A stretch of DNA of 64,000 nucleotides from Microbacterium sp. Yaish 1 (GTDB lineage: Bacteria; Actinomycetota; Actinomycetes; Actinomycetales; Microbacteriaceae): positions 434,001 to 498,000 of the forward strand of contig NZ_NPMR01000002.1 of NCBI RefSeq assembly GCF_002245215.1, read 5' to 3'. The notes under the pieces were generated by a model that made no database searches, was not told the DNA's origin, and was given only the letters and a program-made list of their open reading frames with translations. The translations under genes and the position numbers were made by a program. Position 1 is the stretch's first letter. The number at the start of each line of letters is the position of its first letter. Below, piece after piece: positions 53,500-61,917 of the stretch.

Positions 53500-55572
53500 T
53501 CAGACGGTCACGGTCGCCGCGGCCGGGGCCGGGGCGGTGGAGCTCTTGCGGACGTACTTCTTGAGCACGACGAGCAACAGCGCAGAAACGACGGTACCCG
53601 CCAGAAGCGCGACGAAGAAACCCCACACCGGCGAGATGGCGAACAGCACGAACACGCCGCCGTGCGGAGCGAAGCTCTGGACGCCGAACCACATGCTCAG
53701 CGCACCGGTGATCGCGCCGCCGACGAGCGAGGCCGGGATGACACGCAGCGGGTCCGCCGCGGCGAACGGGATCGCTCCCTCGCTGATGAACGAGGCGCCC
53801 AGCAGCCACGCAGCCTTGCCGTTCTCACGCTCGACCGGCGTGAAGAGCGGACGAGCGAGCACCGTCGAGGCGAGGGCAAGAGCCAGCGGCGGCACCATGC
53901 CGGCAGTCATGACGGCAGCCATGATGAGGTACGGCGCGGTGTTCTCGGTGGAGGCGGCCGCGAGTCCGGTCGTCGCGAAGACGTAGGCGACCTTGTTGAT
54001 CGGACCGCCGAGGTCGAAGCACATCATGAGGCCCAGGATCACGCCCACGACGATGAGGCCCGCACCGCTCTGGGTGAGGTTCGTGAGTCCGTCGGTCAGG
54101 AGCGCCATGAGCGCGGCGATGGGGCGGCCCAGGAACAGGATCATGAGGCCCGAGGCGACGATCGAACCGAGCAGCGGGATGATGACGACGGGCATCAGAC
54201 CACGCAGCCAGCGCGGCGCGGGGAGGCGTCCGAGCCACCAGGCCACGAAGCCCGCGAGGAAACCTCCGATGATGCCGCCGATGAAGCCGGCGCTCATCGT
54301 GACGGCGATCGCACCGGCGACGAATCCGGGCGCGATGCCCGGCCGGTCCGCGATCGCGTAGGCGATGTAGCCCGCGAGGGCGGCCACCAGGAAGCCCATG
54401 GACGTCGAGCCGATCATGAACGCCACCGACCCGAGGTACTGGCCGAGCGGCCCGAACGGTGAAGTGATGTCGGTCGTGGGCAGGTTCCACAGCGCGTTGT
54501 CGATGATGACCTTCGACGCGTTCGCCGTGACCTCGTAGCCGCCGAGGGCGAAACCGAGGGCGATCAGCAGTCCACCGCCGGCGACGAAGGGGATCATGTA
54601 GCTCACGCCCGTCAGCAGGATGCGCTGGATCTTCGCGCCCCACGACAGGTTCTGCGACGTGGCGCCCGCGCCGGAGCCGGCGTCCGCTGCGGCACCGCTG
54701 ACGCGGGCGGCGTTCGGGTTGGACGCGGCGGCGACGGCCTCGCGGATCATCTGTGCGGGCTGCTCGATGCCGCGCTTGACGCCCGAGCGGATGACCGGCT
54801 TGCCGGCGAACCGCGAGATCTCGCGGACGTCGACGTCGGTAGCGAAGATCACGGCGTCGGCGTTGTCGATGACGGATGCCGGCAGCGCCTGGTATCCGCT
54901 CGAGCCCTGGGGTTCGACGACGAGGTCGATCCCGGCTTCCTTCCCCGCGGCGGTCAGCGCGTCGGCGGCCATGAAGGTGTGGGCGATGCCCGTCGCGCAC
55001 GAGGTCACGGCGACGATGCGCGCGGGCCGGCCGTCGATCGTCAGGTCGCCGGAGGCTGCCGCAGTCGGTGCGGCGGAGGTGGCGGTCGGCGCGGCGGTCG
55101 CGGAAGCCGGAGCGGCATCGCCCTCGCCGATCGCCGCGCGAACCGTACGCACGACGTCGTCGGCAGTCGCCGCCGCGCGGAGGTCGCTCGTGAACGCGTC
55201 CTGCATCAGGCTGCGCGCAAGACGCGACAGCACCGCGAGGTGCTCTTCGGCGGCGTTCTCGGGCGCGGCGATGAGGAAGACGAGGTCGGCAGGCCCGTCG
55301 GGCGCCCCGAAGGCCACGCCCGGCTTCAGCCGTGCGAACGCGAGGGAGGCCTGCGTCACCGCAGAGCTCTTCGCGTGCGGGATGGCGATGCCACCGGGAA
55401 GCCCGGTCTCGTCCTTCTCCTCGCGAGCGATCGCGTCGTTCGCGAGGGCGTCGGCGTCCGTGGCGCGGCCCTGCGCTGCGACGAGGCGAGCGAGAGCGCG
55501 GATGACGTCCTTCTTGTCGGTCCCGAGGGGCGCGTCGAGGCTGACGAGCTCCGGGGTGATGGTGTCGGACAC
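53500..55572 (-). CDS. fruA: PTS fructose transporter EIIABC
   Basis: 690 aa. The order is EIIA (1-150, His66 in GIAIPHAKSS), Ala/Thr-rich linker, EIIB (about 180-280, Cys192 in VTSCATGIAHTF) and EIIC (about 320-680, multiple TM helices, with GGVYVFAI-type sequences). It phosphorylates fructose at C1 during import. It starts with GTG 55572, AGGAGGA upstream. It is 12 bp before ptsH and 37 bp after fruK. Confidence 0.94.
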   Translation of the reverse strand: MSDTITPELVSLDAPLGTDKKDVIRALARLVAAQGRATDADALANDAIAREEKDETGLPGGIAIPHAKSSAVTQASLAFARLKPGVAFGAPDGPADLVFLIAAPENAAEEHLAVLSRLARSLMQDAFTSDLRAAATADDVVRTVRAAIGEGDAAPASATAAPTATSAAPTAAASGDLTIDGRPARIVAVTSCATGIAHTFMAADALTAAGKEAGIDLVVEPQGSSGYQALPASVIDNADAVIFATDVDVREISRFAGKPVIRSGVKRGIEQPAQMIREAVAAASNPNAARVSGAAADAGSGAGATSQNLSWGAKIQRILLTGVSYMIPFVAGGGLLIALGFALGGYEVTANASKVIIDNALWNLPTTDITSPFGPLGQYLGSVAFMIGSTSMGFLVAALAGYIAYAIADRPGIAPGFVAGAIAVTMSAGFIGGIIGGFLAGFVAWWLGRLPAPRWLRGLMPVVIIPLLGSIVASGLMILFLGRPIAALMALLTDGLTNLTQSGAGLIVVGVILGLMMCFDLGGPINKVAYVFATTGLAAASTENTAPYLIMAAVMTAGMVPPLALALASTVLARPLFTPVERENGKAAWLLGASFISEGAIPFAAADPLRVIPASLVGGAITGALSMWFGVQSFAPHGGVFVLFAISPVWGFFVALLAGTVVSALLLVVLKKYVRKSSTAPAPAAATVTV

Positions 55573-55609
55573 GGTGTCCTCCTGGTTCGAGTGTTGCGGG
55601 TCGTTCGGA

Positions 55610-56560
55610 TCAGTGATGGAGCTCGCGGACGGGGACGTCCGCGGTGGGGATATCGGTCGGCGTCGGGGCTTGCGTGCCATCGAGCGCCGCGGCCGCCGAA
55701 CCGTAACGGATGGCGGAGACGAGGGATGCAGCGGGGTCCGCGCCACGCGAGTCGGCGAGCAGGAAGCCCGCGAGTGAGCTGTCGCCCGCGCCGACCGTGC
55801 TGCGAACGCGGGTGGGAGGCGGAGCGGCCGCCCACGCGCCTCGGTCAGAGACGAAGACCGCCCCGTCGCCGCCGAGGGTGACGAGCGCCGCACCGACCGC
55901 TGCGGGCACGAGCTCACGAGACGCGATGTGGACGGCGTCCGCGAGGGTGTCGGCGGCCGGCAGCGCCGCTCCCAGCAGATCGGCGAGCTCCTCATCGTTG
56001 GGCTTGATGAGGTCGGGACGTCCGTCCGCGACGACCGCGCGCAGCGCGGCGCCCGACGTGTCGACGGCGATCCGGGGAGCCTCATCGCCCAGTCGCTCGC
56101 GCACCGCGCGGATGACCCGGACGTAGGCGTCATCGGGCAGACCCGGCGCGAGCGAACCGGCGAGAACAAGCCATTGAGCGCCGCGCGCGCACTCCGCGAC
56201 GACATCGATCATGTGCGCGAGATCGGCCGCGCTCAGCGCCACACCCGGCAGGTTGATCTTCGTGGTCTCCCCCGTCGGGTCCGTGACCGCGATGTTCGCG
56301 CGCGTGCGGCCGCGCACCGCGACCGTGCGTACGTCGACATCCCCCTCCGCCAGCACCGCCTCGAAGGGGTCGGTGGGATCCAGCGGCAGCACGGCGAGGC
56401 TGTTCGTTCCCGACGCACGCAGCACACGAGCCACGTTGATGCCCTTGCCTCCGGCATCCTCACGGATGGCGGATGCCGTCTGCACCTCGCCGACGCGCAG
56501 CGGCGCGTCGATCGAGATGGTGCGGTCGAGCGACGGGTGCACCGTCAGGGTCACGATCAT
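55610..56560 (-). CDS. fruK: 1-phosphofructokinase
   Basis: 316 aa, PfkB family: makes fructose 1,6-bisphosphate from fructose 1-phosphate. MIVTLTVHPSLDRTI, AGGKGINVARVLRASG, LAGSLAPGLPDDAY and the C-terminal TVGAGDSSLAGFL (catalytic Asp) are diagnostic. The start at 56560 overlaps the regulator stop (ATGA), with GGAGG 10 nt upstream; an ATG three codons earlier has its SD only 1 nt away. Confidence 0.95.
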   Translation of the reverse strand: MIVTLTVHPSLDRTISIDAPLRVGEVQTASAIREDAGGKGINVARVLRASGTNSLAVLPLDPTDPFEAVLAEGDVDVRTVAVRGRTRANIAVTDPTGETTKINLPGVALSAADLAHMIDVVAECARGAQWLVLAGSLAPGLPDDAYVRVIRAVRERLGDEAPRIAVDTSGAALRAVVADGRPDLIKPNDEELADLLGAALPAADTLADAVHIASRELVPAAVGAALVTLGGDGAVFVSDRGAWAAAPPPTRVRSTVGAGDSSLAGFLLADSRGADPAASLVSAIRYGSAAAALDGTQAPTPTDIPTADVPVRELHH

Positions 56561-57333
56561 GCGATCCATACCTCCACGTCGGCCTCGCGCAAGGCGCGGG
56601 CGAGGTCCTCATCCGGCTCCCGGTCGGTCACGACGACGTCGAGGTCCGGGAGGTCGGCGAACGAGACGAGCAATTCAGAGTCGAACTTGTCGGCGTCGGC
56701 GAGCAGGATGACCCGCCGGGCGCCGGCGACGACGGCGCGCTTGACGGCGGCCTCGTCGGGATCGGGCGTGGTCAGTCCGGCGCCCCGCGCGATGCCGTTC
56801 GTGCCGAGGAAGGCCACGTCGGGGCGCAGCCGTGAGATGGCCGCCACGGTGTCGGATCCGACGGCGGCCGCGGTCAGTCCGCGGACGCGCCCGCCGATCG
56901 CGGTCAGCCCGATGCCGCTCGCGCCGGCGAGCGAGTGAGCGATCGTCATCGAATGCGTGACGACCTCGAGACCGCTGGGCGCGCTGCGCGCGATGAGCGC
57001 CTCGGCGAAGGCGGCGGTCGTCGTGCCCGCATCGACGTAGATCGATCCGGCGCCGCCCGGAAGCGCAGACAACGCGCGACGGGCGATCCGCTCTTTGGCA
57101 GCCGAGTGCCGCTGGGAGCGTTCCGCGACGGAGGGCTCGGCCGTGCTGACGCGTTCTGCCGAGACGGCGCCTCCGTGGACCCGGCGCAGGACGCCGGTCT
57201 CCTCGAGGACCGCGAGGTCGCGGCGGACCGTCTCGGTCGTGACGTCGAACCGCGACGCGAGGTCGACCACGGCGACGCGGCCGTGGGCGGCGAGCATTCG
57301 TTCGATGAGCTGCTGGCGCTCCATTGCGTACAC
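56557..57333 (-). CDS. fruR: DeoR-family repressor of the fructose operon
   Basis: 258 aa. The N-terminal HTH is RVAVVDLASRFDVTTETVRRDL, and the C-terminal sensor domain carries YVDAGTTTAAFAEAL and AFLGTNGIARGAGLTTPD typical of DeoR-type sugar-phosphate binding. GTG start with GGAGGA 4-5 nt upstream. It is the first gene of fruR-fruK-fruA-ptsH and probably autoregulates through the repeats just upstream. Confidence 0.9.
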   Translation of the reverse strand: MYAMERQQLIERMLAAHGRVAVVDLASRFDVTTETVRRDLAVLEETGVLRRVHGGAVSAERVSTAEPSVAERSQRHSAAKERIARRALSALPGGAGSIYVDAGTTTAAFAEALIARSAPSGLEVVTHSMTIAHSLAGASGIGLTAIGGRVRGLTAAAVGSDTVAAISRLRPDVAFLGTNGIARGAGLTTPDPDEAAVKRAVVAGARRVILLADADKFDSELLVSFADLPDLDVVVTDREPDEDLARALREADVEVWIA

Positions 57334-57356
57334 GACATCCTCCTTCGGATGCCCAC

Positions 57357-57385
57357 ACGATACAACGCGATCAAACGCAAAGCAA
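57357..57385 (-). promoter_or_regulatory. fru operon promoter
   Basis: On the minus strand, TTGCTT (57380-57385), exactly 17 bp and TATCGT (57357-57362). The transcription start is expected near 57350, giving a short leader before the GTG at 57333. Confidence 0.65.
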
Positions 57386-57395
57386 CAAAATGCAA
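57366..57395 (-). promoter_or_regulatory. Three phased 10-bp operator-like repeats
   Basis: Read on the minus strand: TTGCATTTTG, TTGCTTTGCG, TTTGATCGCG, in direct contact. They cover the -35 and spacer. A 10-bp period equals one helical turn, matching DeoR-type TTTG-rich operators; repression of the fru operon is inferred. Confidence 0.5.
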
Positions 57396-57426
57396 CACAG
57401 TCTTTGGTCCCGAGGCCGGAAACGAC

Positions 57427-57462
57427 GGAGGGAGGCGCCGGCCGCAGCCGACGCCTCCCTCC
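57427..57462 (-). terminator. Terminator of the oxygenase-like gene
   Basis: An 11-bp perfect stem (57427-57437 with 57452-57462) around a GC-rich 14-nt loop, 15 bp after the stop at 57478. Confidence 0.75.
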
Positions 57463-57477
57463 GGGAGAATCCGAGGC

Positions 57478-58251
57478 TCAGGCCTCGCTCATCGCGATGA
57501 CCTCCTGCTGGCCACGCGCTGCGAGCGCGGCCGCACGAGCTGCGATACGGCGCTCCTGCTCGATCTGACCAGCGTCGAGGGTCTCTTGGTCGACCGGGTA
57601 GCTCTCCACCTTGTTCACGCCGTTGTACTTCGCGATGTAGGCATCGAGCTCGGGGCCCGACTCCCACGACGTGATGAGGCAGTAGCGCGGCTCGTCGCCG
57701 TAGTGGGCGGCCGCGTGCCACAGGCGCTGGGTGTCGACGATGAGCTGCGCACCGGCGGGCAGCGCGATACGCGTCTCCTCGCTGGGATCGGTGCGGTTCT
57801 CACGGAGCACGAAGTAGCTCGTCTTGTCGTCCGTCAGGTTGAAGAAGCCGCGGACGACCCAGCCCGTGCCGTCGGGGTTGAGGCGGTTGTTGTCGTCCTG
57901 GTGCAGGTTGTAGAGGCAGTCGGCGTACGTGTTCGGCTGCAGCTCGATGATGCGGCAGCGGCCGACGTTCGCGCCGGGCTCCTGCGCACGCGCGGTCAGA
58001 GTCGGCGCGATCGCGGTCTGCGAGTCGATCCACACGCCGTCCTTGTCGGTGCGCGGCGGCTTGTGGTTCCAGAAACCGTTGCACTCGATCTCACCCTTGG
58101 CCGAGGCCAGCGGGGCGAAACGGGTGTCGCCCGAGGACTTCCAGTCGACGTACTCGACGTCGAGCCACTCCTTCGGATCGATCTCCTTGTTGTAGCGGTC
58201 GAGGACGACGTAGCCGGTCTCCTCGAGGGCAGCGGACTTGATGTAACCCAT
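57478..58251 (-). CDS. Putative Fe(II)/2-oxoglutarate-dependent oxygenase-like protein
   Basis: 257 aa. A cupin-like HxD...H set is seen: LHQDD (His117, Asp119) and LWHAAAH (His179 or His183), followed by an Arg in EPRYCLITSW (Arg189), the classic spacing and order for 2OG-Fe(II) oxygenases. NLTDDKTSYFVLREN and LPAGAQLIVDTQRLWH are beta strands of the same fold. Residues 200-257 form a helical Ala/Glu-rich tail. No family name was recognised; the substrate is unknown. There is no signal peptide. It is alone on its strand with a terminator, and an iron-box-like site lies upstream. Confidence 0.65.
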   Translation of the reverse strand: MGYIKSAALEETGYVVLDRYNKEIDPKEWLDVEYVDWKSSGDTRFAPLASAKGEIECNGFWNHKPPRTDKDGVWIDSQTAIAPTLTARAQEPGANVGRCRIIELQPNTYADCLYNLHQDDNNRLNPDGTGWVVRGFFNLTDDKTSYFVLRENRTDPSEETRIALPAGAQLIVDTQRLWHAAAHYGDEPRYCLITSWESGPELDAYIAKYNGVNKVESYPVDQETLDAGQIEQERRIAARAAALAARGQQEVIAMSEA

Positions 58252-58377
58252 GACGGATCATGACCTTTCTGTCGGACAAGCGAAGTTTTTACAGGCCCGA
58301 CTTAGGTCAGCCTACCTAGGGCTCCTGAGCGCGCCGGTAGACTCGTCCGGGGTTTTCGAGGAGCGATTTCGGAGAAC
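58252..58377. promoter_or_regulatory. Divergent promoter region of the oxygenase-like and DUF262 genes
   Basis: 126 bp. On the minus strand a TAAAAAC stretch near 58284-58291 may be the -10 of the oxygenase-like gene. An iron-box-like palindrome (58302-58320) lies beside it, positioned to block the minus-strand promoter. Confidence 0.45.
58302..58320. promoter_or_regulatory. DtxR/IdeR-like iron box
   Basis: TTAGGTCAGCCTACCTAGG contains inverted AGGT-CAGCCT-ACCT, close to the TTAGGTTAGSCTAACCTAA consensus but one base shorter between half-sites and with a degenerate right end. It suggests iron-dependent repression; DtxR is not in this window. Confidence 0.45.
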
Positions 58378-60390
58378 ATGAGCACTGCCACGAATGTCGA
58401 AGCGACCGCCGTCAACACGATCGGCTGGCTCTCGGCATCCGACACCACCATCGTCGTCCCGGTCTACCAGCGGCAGTACCGCTGGGACATCGGCGGCTGC
58501 GAGCAGCTGCTCGGCGACATCCGGTCGGTGTCCGCCTCCGATGACACTCACACCCACTTCATCGGATCGATACTCTCCACCGCGAGCACCTCGGCCGACG
58601 ACGACGCCCAGCTCGTGCTGATCGACGGGCAGCAGCGGATCACCACCCTCATGCTGCTCGTCGCGGCACTGCACCACACCCTGCGCCACGACGATCCCGA
58701 GCTCGCGCGCGAGTTGGAGGCGGTCCTCGTCCGGGCCGACGATCGCACGCGCACCAAGCTCCGACCGCACCGGGCCTGGGCCGACGTCTTCGAGAGCGTC
58801 GTGCTCGACCGCCGCGACCCCGAGGACGAGCAGCGAGCCTCGCGCTTCGACGACAACTACGCGTTCTTCCGCAGCCAGATCCGGCCCGGCGAGGCGGCGG
58901 CGCTGTGGCGCGGACTGCAGAAGCTCGAGCACGTCGCCATCACGCTGGGAGCGCAGGCCAACGCACAGCAGATCTTCGAGAGCCTGAACTCCACGGGCGA
59001 GCCGCTGCGCGACCACGAACTCATCCACAACTACGTGCTCATGGGGCTCACGCACACCGAGCAGAACGAGATCGAGCAGGAGTACTGGCTCCCGATCGAG
59101 CAGAACACCGGCGATGCGATCGGGTCGTTCTGGAACCACTACCTCGTGATGCTCACGGGGCGCGAGGTGCTCATCACCGGGGGGCGCGGCGTCTACGACG
59201 TATTCCGGCAGCAGTTCCCGCGGCTCGACATCGGCAGCCTGCGGGAGCACGCGACAAGCTGGCGGACGTTCTCGGAGATCTACCGGGAGCTGCTCGATCC
59301 CGCCACGAGCGAGGACCCGGAGGTCGGCCGACAGCTCGGGTACCTCGCGGTGCTCGGACGCCAGATGTTCCCGCTCGCGATGCGACTCGTGCACGATCAG
59401 CGCGCCGGCATCCTGCCCCGCGACGAGCTGATCGCCCGTCTCGAAGACATCCAGTCGCTCCTGCTGCGCCGTGTCGTCGTCGGCATCGCGACGGAGCGGC
59501 TCGTCGCACGCCTCTGCCGTGCGTACGCCGAGGGACCCGACGCCCTGACTCGTGCGATCGCGCGCATCACCCCCTCGGACGAGCGCGTGCGCGTGGGACT
59601 CAAATACGGCGACCTCCCCCACCCGCGATACGTTCTCGGGCGCCTCGCCGACGTCGATCCGGGCGACCTGCTCGACGTATCGCCCGTCTTCCCCGCCGGC
59701 GCCGGCGACGACTGGTCGGGAGACGGCGCGCGACGCTTCGCCGAGTACAGCGAGGACGAGCAGAACAGCCACCGCGCCTTGGCGCACACGATCGGCAACC
59801 TCACGCTGCTCGAACAGGAGCGCGCGGAGCGCGCGCTCGATGCCACCTTCCCGCAGCTGCGTCCGCTCCTGGCGGGCAGCGCGGTGACGATGTCGCGCGA
59901 GATCGCCGACCGCGCGAGCTGGGATACCGCGGCGATCGGCGTCCGGACGGAGGAGCTGGCAGCGCGATTCGTCGACCTGTGGCGGCGGCCGCCGCTGACC
60001 GGCATCGACGACGACAACCTCACGCCGATCCTCGACGCCAAGCTGCGACGGGGCTGGCCGCGCGGCTGGCAGCGCGAGTTCGACTACGTCGAGTTCCGCG
60101 GCGAGCACTGGGAGGTTCCCGACGTCCGGTACCTGTTCAACCGCGTCTTCAAGCGCCTCTGGGTGGACTCCCGCCAGAGCGTCGTCGACTTCAGCGCCCG
60201 TCGCGGCGGCCCGGTGTACCCCGCGATGGCGTGGAACGGCCAGTGGGACGAACTCGGCGAGGGTAGCTACCTCTACATGGGCTGGGACTCCCGCTACATG
60301 CTCACGGCCGTTCAGGGCGTTCTCGAAGAGGCGGGCTGGGCGTCAGAGGTCTTCCTGAAGTACTCGTACATCGGCGAGGCGATGCGCTGA
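58378..60390 (+). CDS. DUF262/DUF1524 protein (GmrSD/SspE-like), degraded nuclease motif
   Basis: 670 aa. The N-terminal DUF262 (ParB/Srx-like NTP-binding) domain has VPVYQRQYRW (27-36), HFIGSI (60-65), the IDGQQRITT motif (82-90) and FESLNSTGEPLRDHELIHN (200-218). A DUF1524 HNH-type domain is recognised by AHTIGNLTLLEQ (469-480), but the region that normally holds E-H-I-x-P reads LDVSPVFP (432-439), with no His. A C-terminal domain of about 110 residues (HWEVPDVRYLFNRVF ... WDSRYMLTAVQ) is typical of some members. Related proteins cut modified DNA (type IV restriction, GmrSD) or work with Ssp/BREX-like defences. It stands alone here, without partner genes. Confidence 0.85.
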   Translation: MSTATNVEATAVNTIGWLSASDTTIVVPVYQRQYRWDIGGCEQLLGDIRSVSASDDTHTHFIGSILSTASTSADDDAQLVLIDGQQRITTLMLLVAALHHTLRHDDPELARELEAVLVRADDRTRTKLRPHRAWADVFESVVLDRRDPEDEQRASRFDDNYAFFRSQIRPGEAAALWRGLQKLEHVAITLGAQANAQQIFESLNSTGEPLRDHELIHNYVLMGLTHTEQNEIEQEYWLPIEQNTGDAIGSFWNHYLVMLTGREVLITGGRGVYDVFRQQFPRLDIGSLREHATSWRTFSEIYRELLDPATSEDPEVGRQLGYLAVLGRQMFPLAMRLVHDQRAGILPRDELIARLEDIQSLLLRRVVVGIATERLVARLCRAYAEGPDALTRAIARITPSDERVRVGLKYGDLPHPRYVLGRLADVDPGDLLDVSPVFPAGAGDDWSGDGARRFAEYSEDEQNSHRALAHTIGNLTLLEQERAERALDATFPQLRPLLAGSAVTMSREIADRASWDTAAIGVRTEELAARFVDLWRRPPLTGIDDDNLTPILDAKLRRGWPRGWQREFDYVEFRGEHWEVPDVRYLFNRVFKRLWVDSRQSVVDFSARRGGPVYPAMAWNGQWDELGEGSYLYMGWDSRYMLTAVQGVLEEAGWASEVFLKYSYIGEAMR

Positions 60391-60524
60391 TCGCGTAGCA
60401 GAGTCGGAAGCGCGGCGTCAACGACCCCGCGATCCGGTTCTCGACCGCGTAGCTTCACTGTTGTACGTGAGCGGCTCGGTAGAGACGGTGTTCGGGTCAC
60501 TTTCTCCCAGGGCTCACTGACGGC

Positions 60525-60554
60525 CCCGCCGTGAGATCTCATCTCCGGCGGGGT
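60525..60554. terminator. Hairpin between the DUF262 gene and GH32
   Basis: An 8-bp stem CCCCGCCG/CGGCGGGG (60525-60532 with 60547-60554), with a GAGATCTC palindrome in the loop. It lies in the 174-bp gap of two convergent genes, next to the GH32 stop. Confidence 0.6.
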
Positions 60555-60564
60555 CGTCCCCTCT

Positions 60565-61884
60565 CTACGGCTGCACGAGCTGCCAGGCGCGCAGGCCGAC
60601 GGAGCGATCGGCGCGCAGAACGAACCGCTCCCCCGTCTGCGGGTAGGCCCGATAGGTCGCCGCCTCGCGCCCCGAGAAGAACACCTCCACGATGGAAGCA
60701 TCGATCAGAAGACGGATCTGCTCGCCGTCTGCGAGCTCGCCGCGCCAGATCACCTGTACCGCCGCATCGTCACCCAGACCGAGCTCGGCGGCCCCCGGCC
60801 CGATCAGCTCGATCTCAGCCTGGTCGGGCAGCTCGTCCGGATCGGCATCCGGACCGCGCAGCGCCACCAGCTCGCGAGCGGGCACGGACTCGACGGCATC
60901 CTGGTGCACGACCAGCTCGCGCGGGAACGTGAGCAGCCCCGACCAGCCGTTGTCATCGTTGTCGGTCTGCGAGCGCGTACGGACTCCGGCGGGGGCGATC
61001 TCCTGCGCCCATCCCCAGAGCAGAACACGAGGCTCGACGCCGTCCCGCCCGTCGGACTGCACCGCTTGGGGTGCGTAGAAGCTGGAACCGGTGTCGAGGA
61101 TCCCGGCGCGCCGCGAGGAGAACACCGGGAGTCCCGAACGCTCGTCGATGACGAGATCGCCCACGATGTAGCCGACACCGCGGTGCGGGGCGTTGTAACG
61201 CCAGAGCGACACGATGAGCACCCAGCTCTCACCGACACGGACGAGCTGCGGGCACTCCCAGGCATCGCATTCCGGGAGATCGCGGGCGATCGAGTCACTC
61301 GCGTCGATCAGGATGCCGCATTCGCGCCAATCGTCGAGATCGGACGCGTCGTACAGCAGCAGCGCGCCGCCGCTCTCGGCGAAACCCGCTCCCTGCAGCG
61401 CCCACCTCCGTCCGCCGAGTTCGAACAGGAAGGGGTCGCGCACGACGATCAAGCGCGGGTCGGCAGGCATCTCCGCCGCAACGACGCGCTCGGGTCCCCA
61501 CGATGATCCGTCTCGAGCGCCGCGCACGACGAGGGCGTCGGAGCGATCGTCGCCCGCCTGGACCCCGGAGTAGACGAGCGCAGGCACGCCGTCGTCGATC
61601 GTCGCGACCCCGCTCCAGCATCCGAACGAGTCACGCCCGCCGGGCACGGGACGCAGTGCCACCGGGTGCTCATTCCACGTGAGCAGGTCCGGCGAGCTCA
61701 TGTGTCCCCAGCAGATGTCGGCGTGACGAGCGGAAGCCGGGTTGTACTGGAAGAAGACGTGCCACCGACCGTCCAGGTAGAGGATGCCGTTGGGATCGTT
61801 CACCCACCCGCTCTCCGGTCGCGAGTGCAGGCGGGGGAAGCTGCGGTCGGCGTGCTCGATCGAGGTCGCGCTGGGCAGGGTCAT
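60565..61884 (-). CDS. GH32 beta-fructosidase (levanase/invertase-like)
   Basis: 439 aa, no signal peptide, so it acts inside the cell. Nucleophile motif GWVNDPNG (Asp30), RDPFLF (transition-state Asp) and the acid/base Glu in WECPQL are complete; a C-terminal beta-sandwich (SIVEVFFSGRE) follows. It hydrolyses sucrose, sucrose-like oligofructosides or short fructans. It is the last gene of an ABC sugar import unit, which suggests uptake of intact oligofructosides before cleavage. Its ATG is preceded by GGAAAGGA. Confidence 0.93.
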   Translation of the reverse strand: MTLPSATSIEHADRSFPRLHSRPESGWVNDPNGILYLDGRWHVFFQYNPASARHADICWGHMSSPDLLTWNEHPVALRPVPGGRDSFGCWSGVATIDDGVPALVYSGVQAGDDRSDALVVRGARDGSSWGPERVVAAEMPADPRLIVVRDPFLFELGGRRWALQGAGFAESGGALLLYDASDLDDWRECGILIDASDSIARDLPECDAWECPQLVRVGESWVLIVSLWRYNAPHRGVGYIVGDLVIDERSGLPVFSSRRAGILDTGSSFYAPQAVQSDGRDGVEPRVLLWGWAQEIAPAGVRTRSQTDNDDNGWSGLLTFPRELVVHQDAVESVPARELVALRGPDADPDELPDQAEIELIGPGAAELGLGDDAAVQVIWRGELADGEQIRLLIDASIVEVFFSGREAATYRAYPQTGERFVLRADRSVGLRAWQLVQP

Positions 61885-61917
61885 GGGGTCCTTTCCGGGA
61901 CGATGGGGGTAGGGGGG

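Noticed and set aside
58378..60390. Complete multi-gene defence island around the DUF262 gene
   Set aside because: Flanking genes are sugar metabolism and an oxygenase-like protein; no methyltransferase, ATPase or Ssp partners are present.
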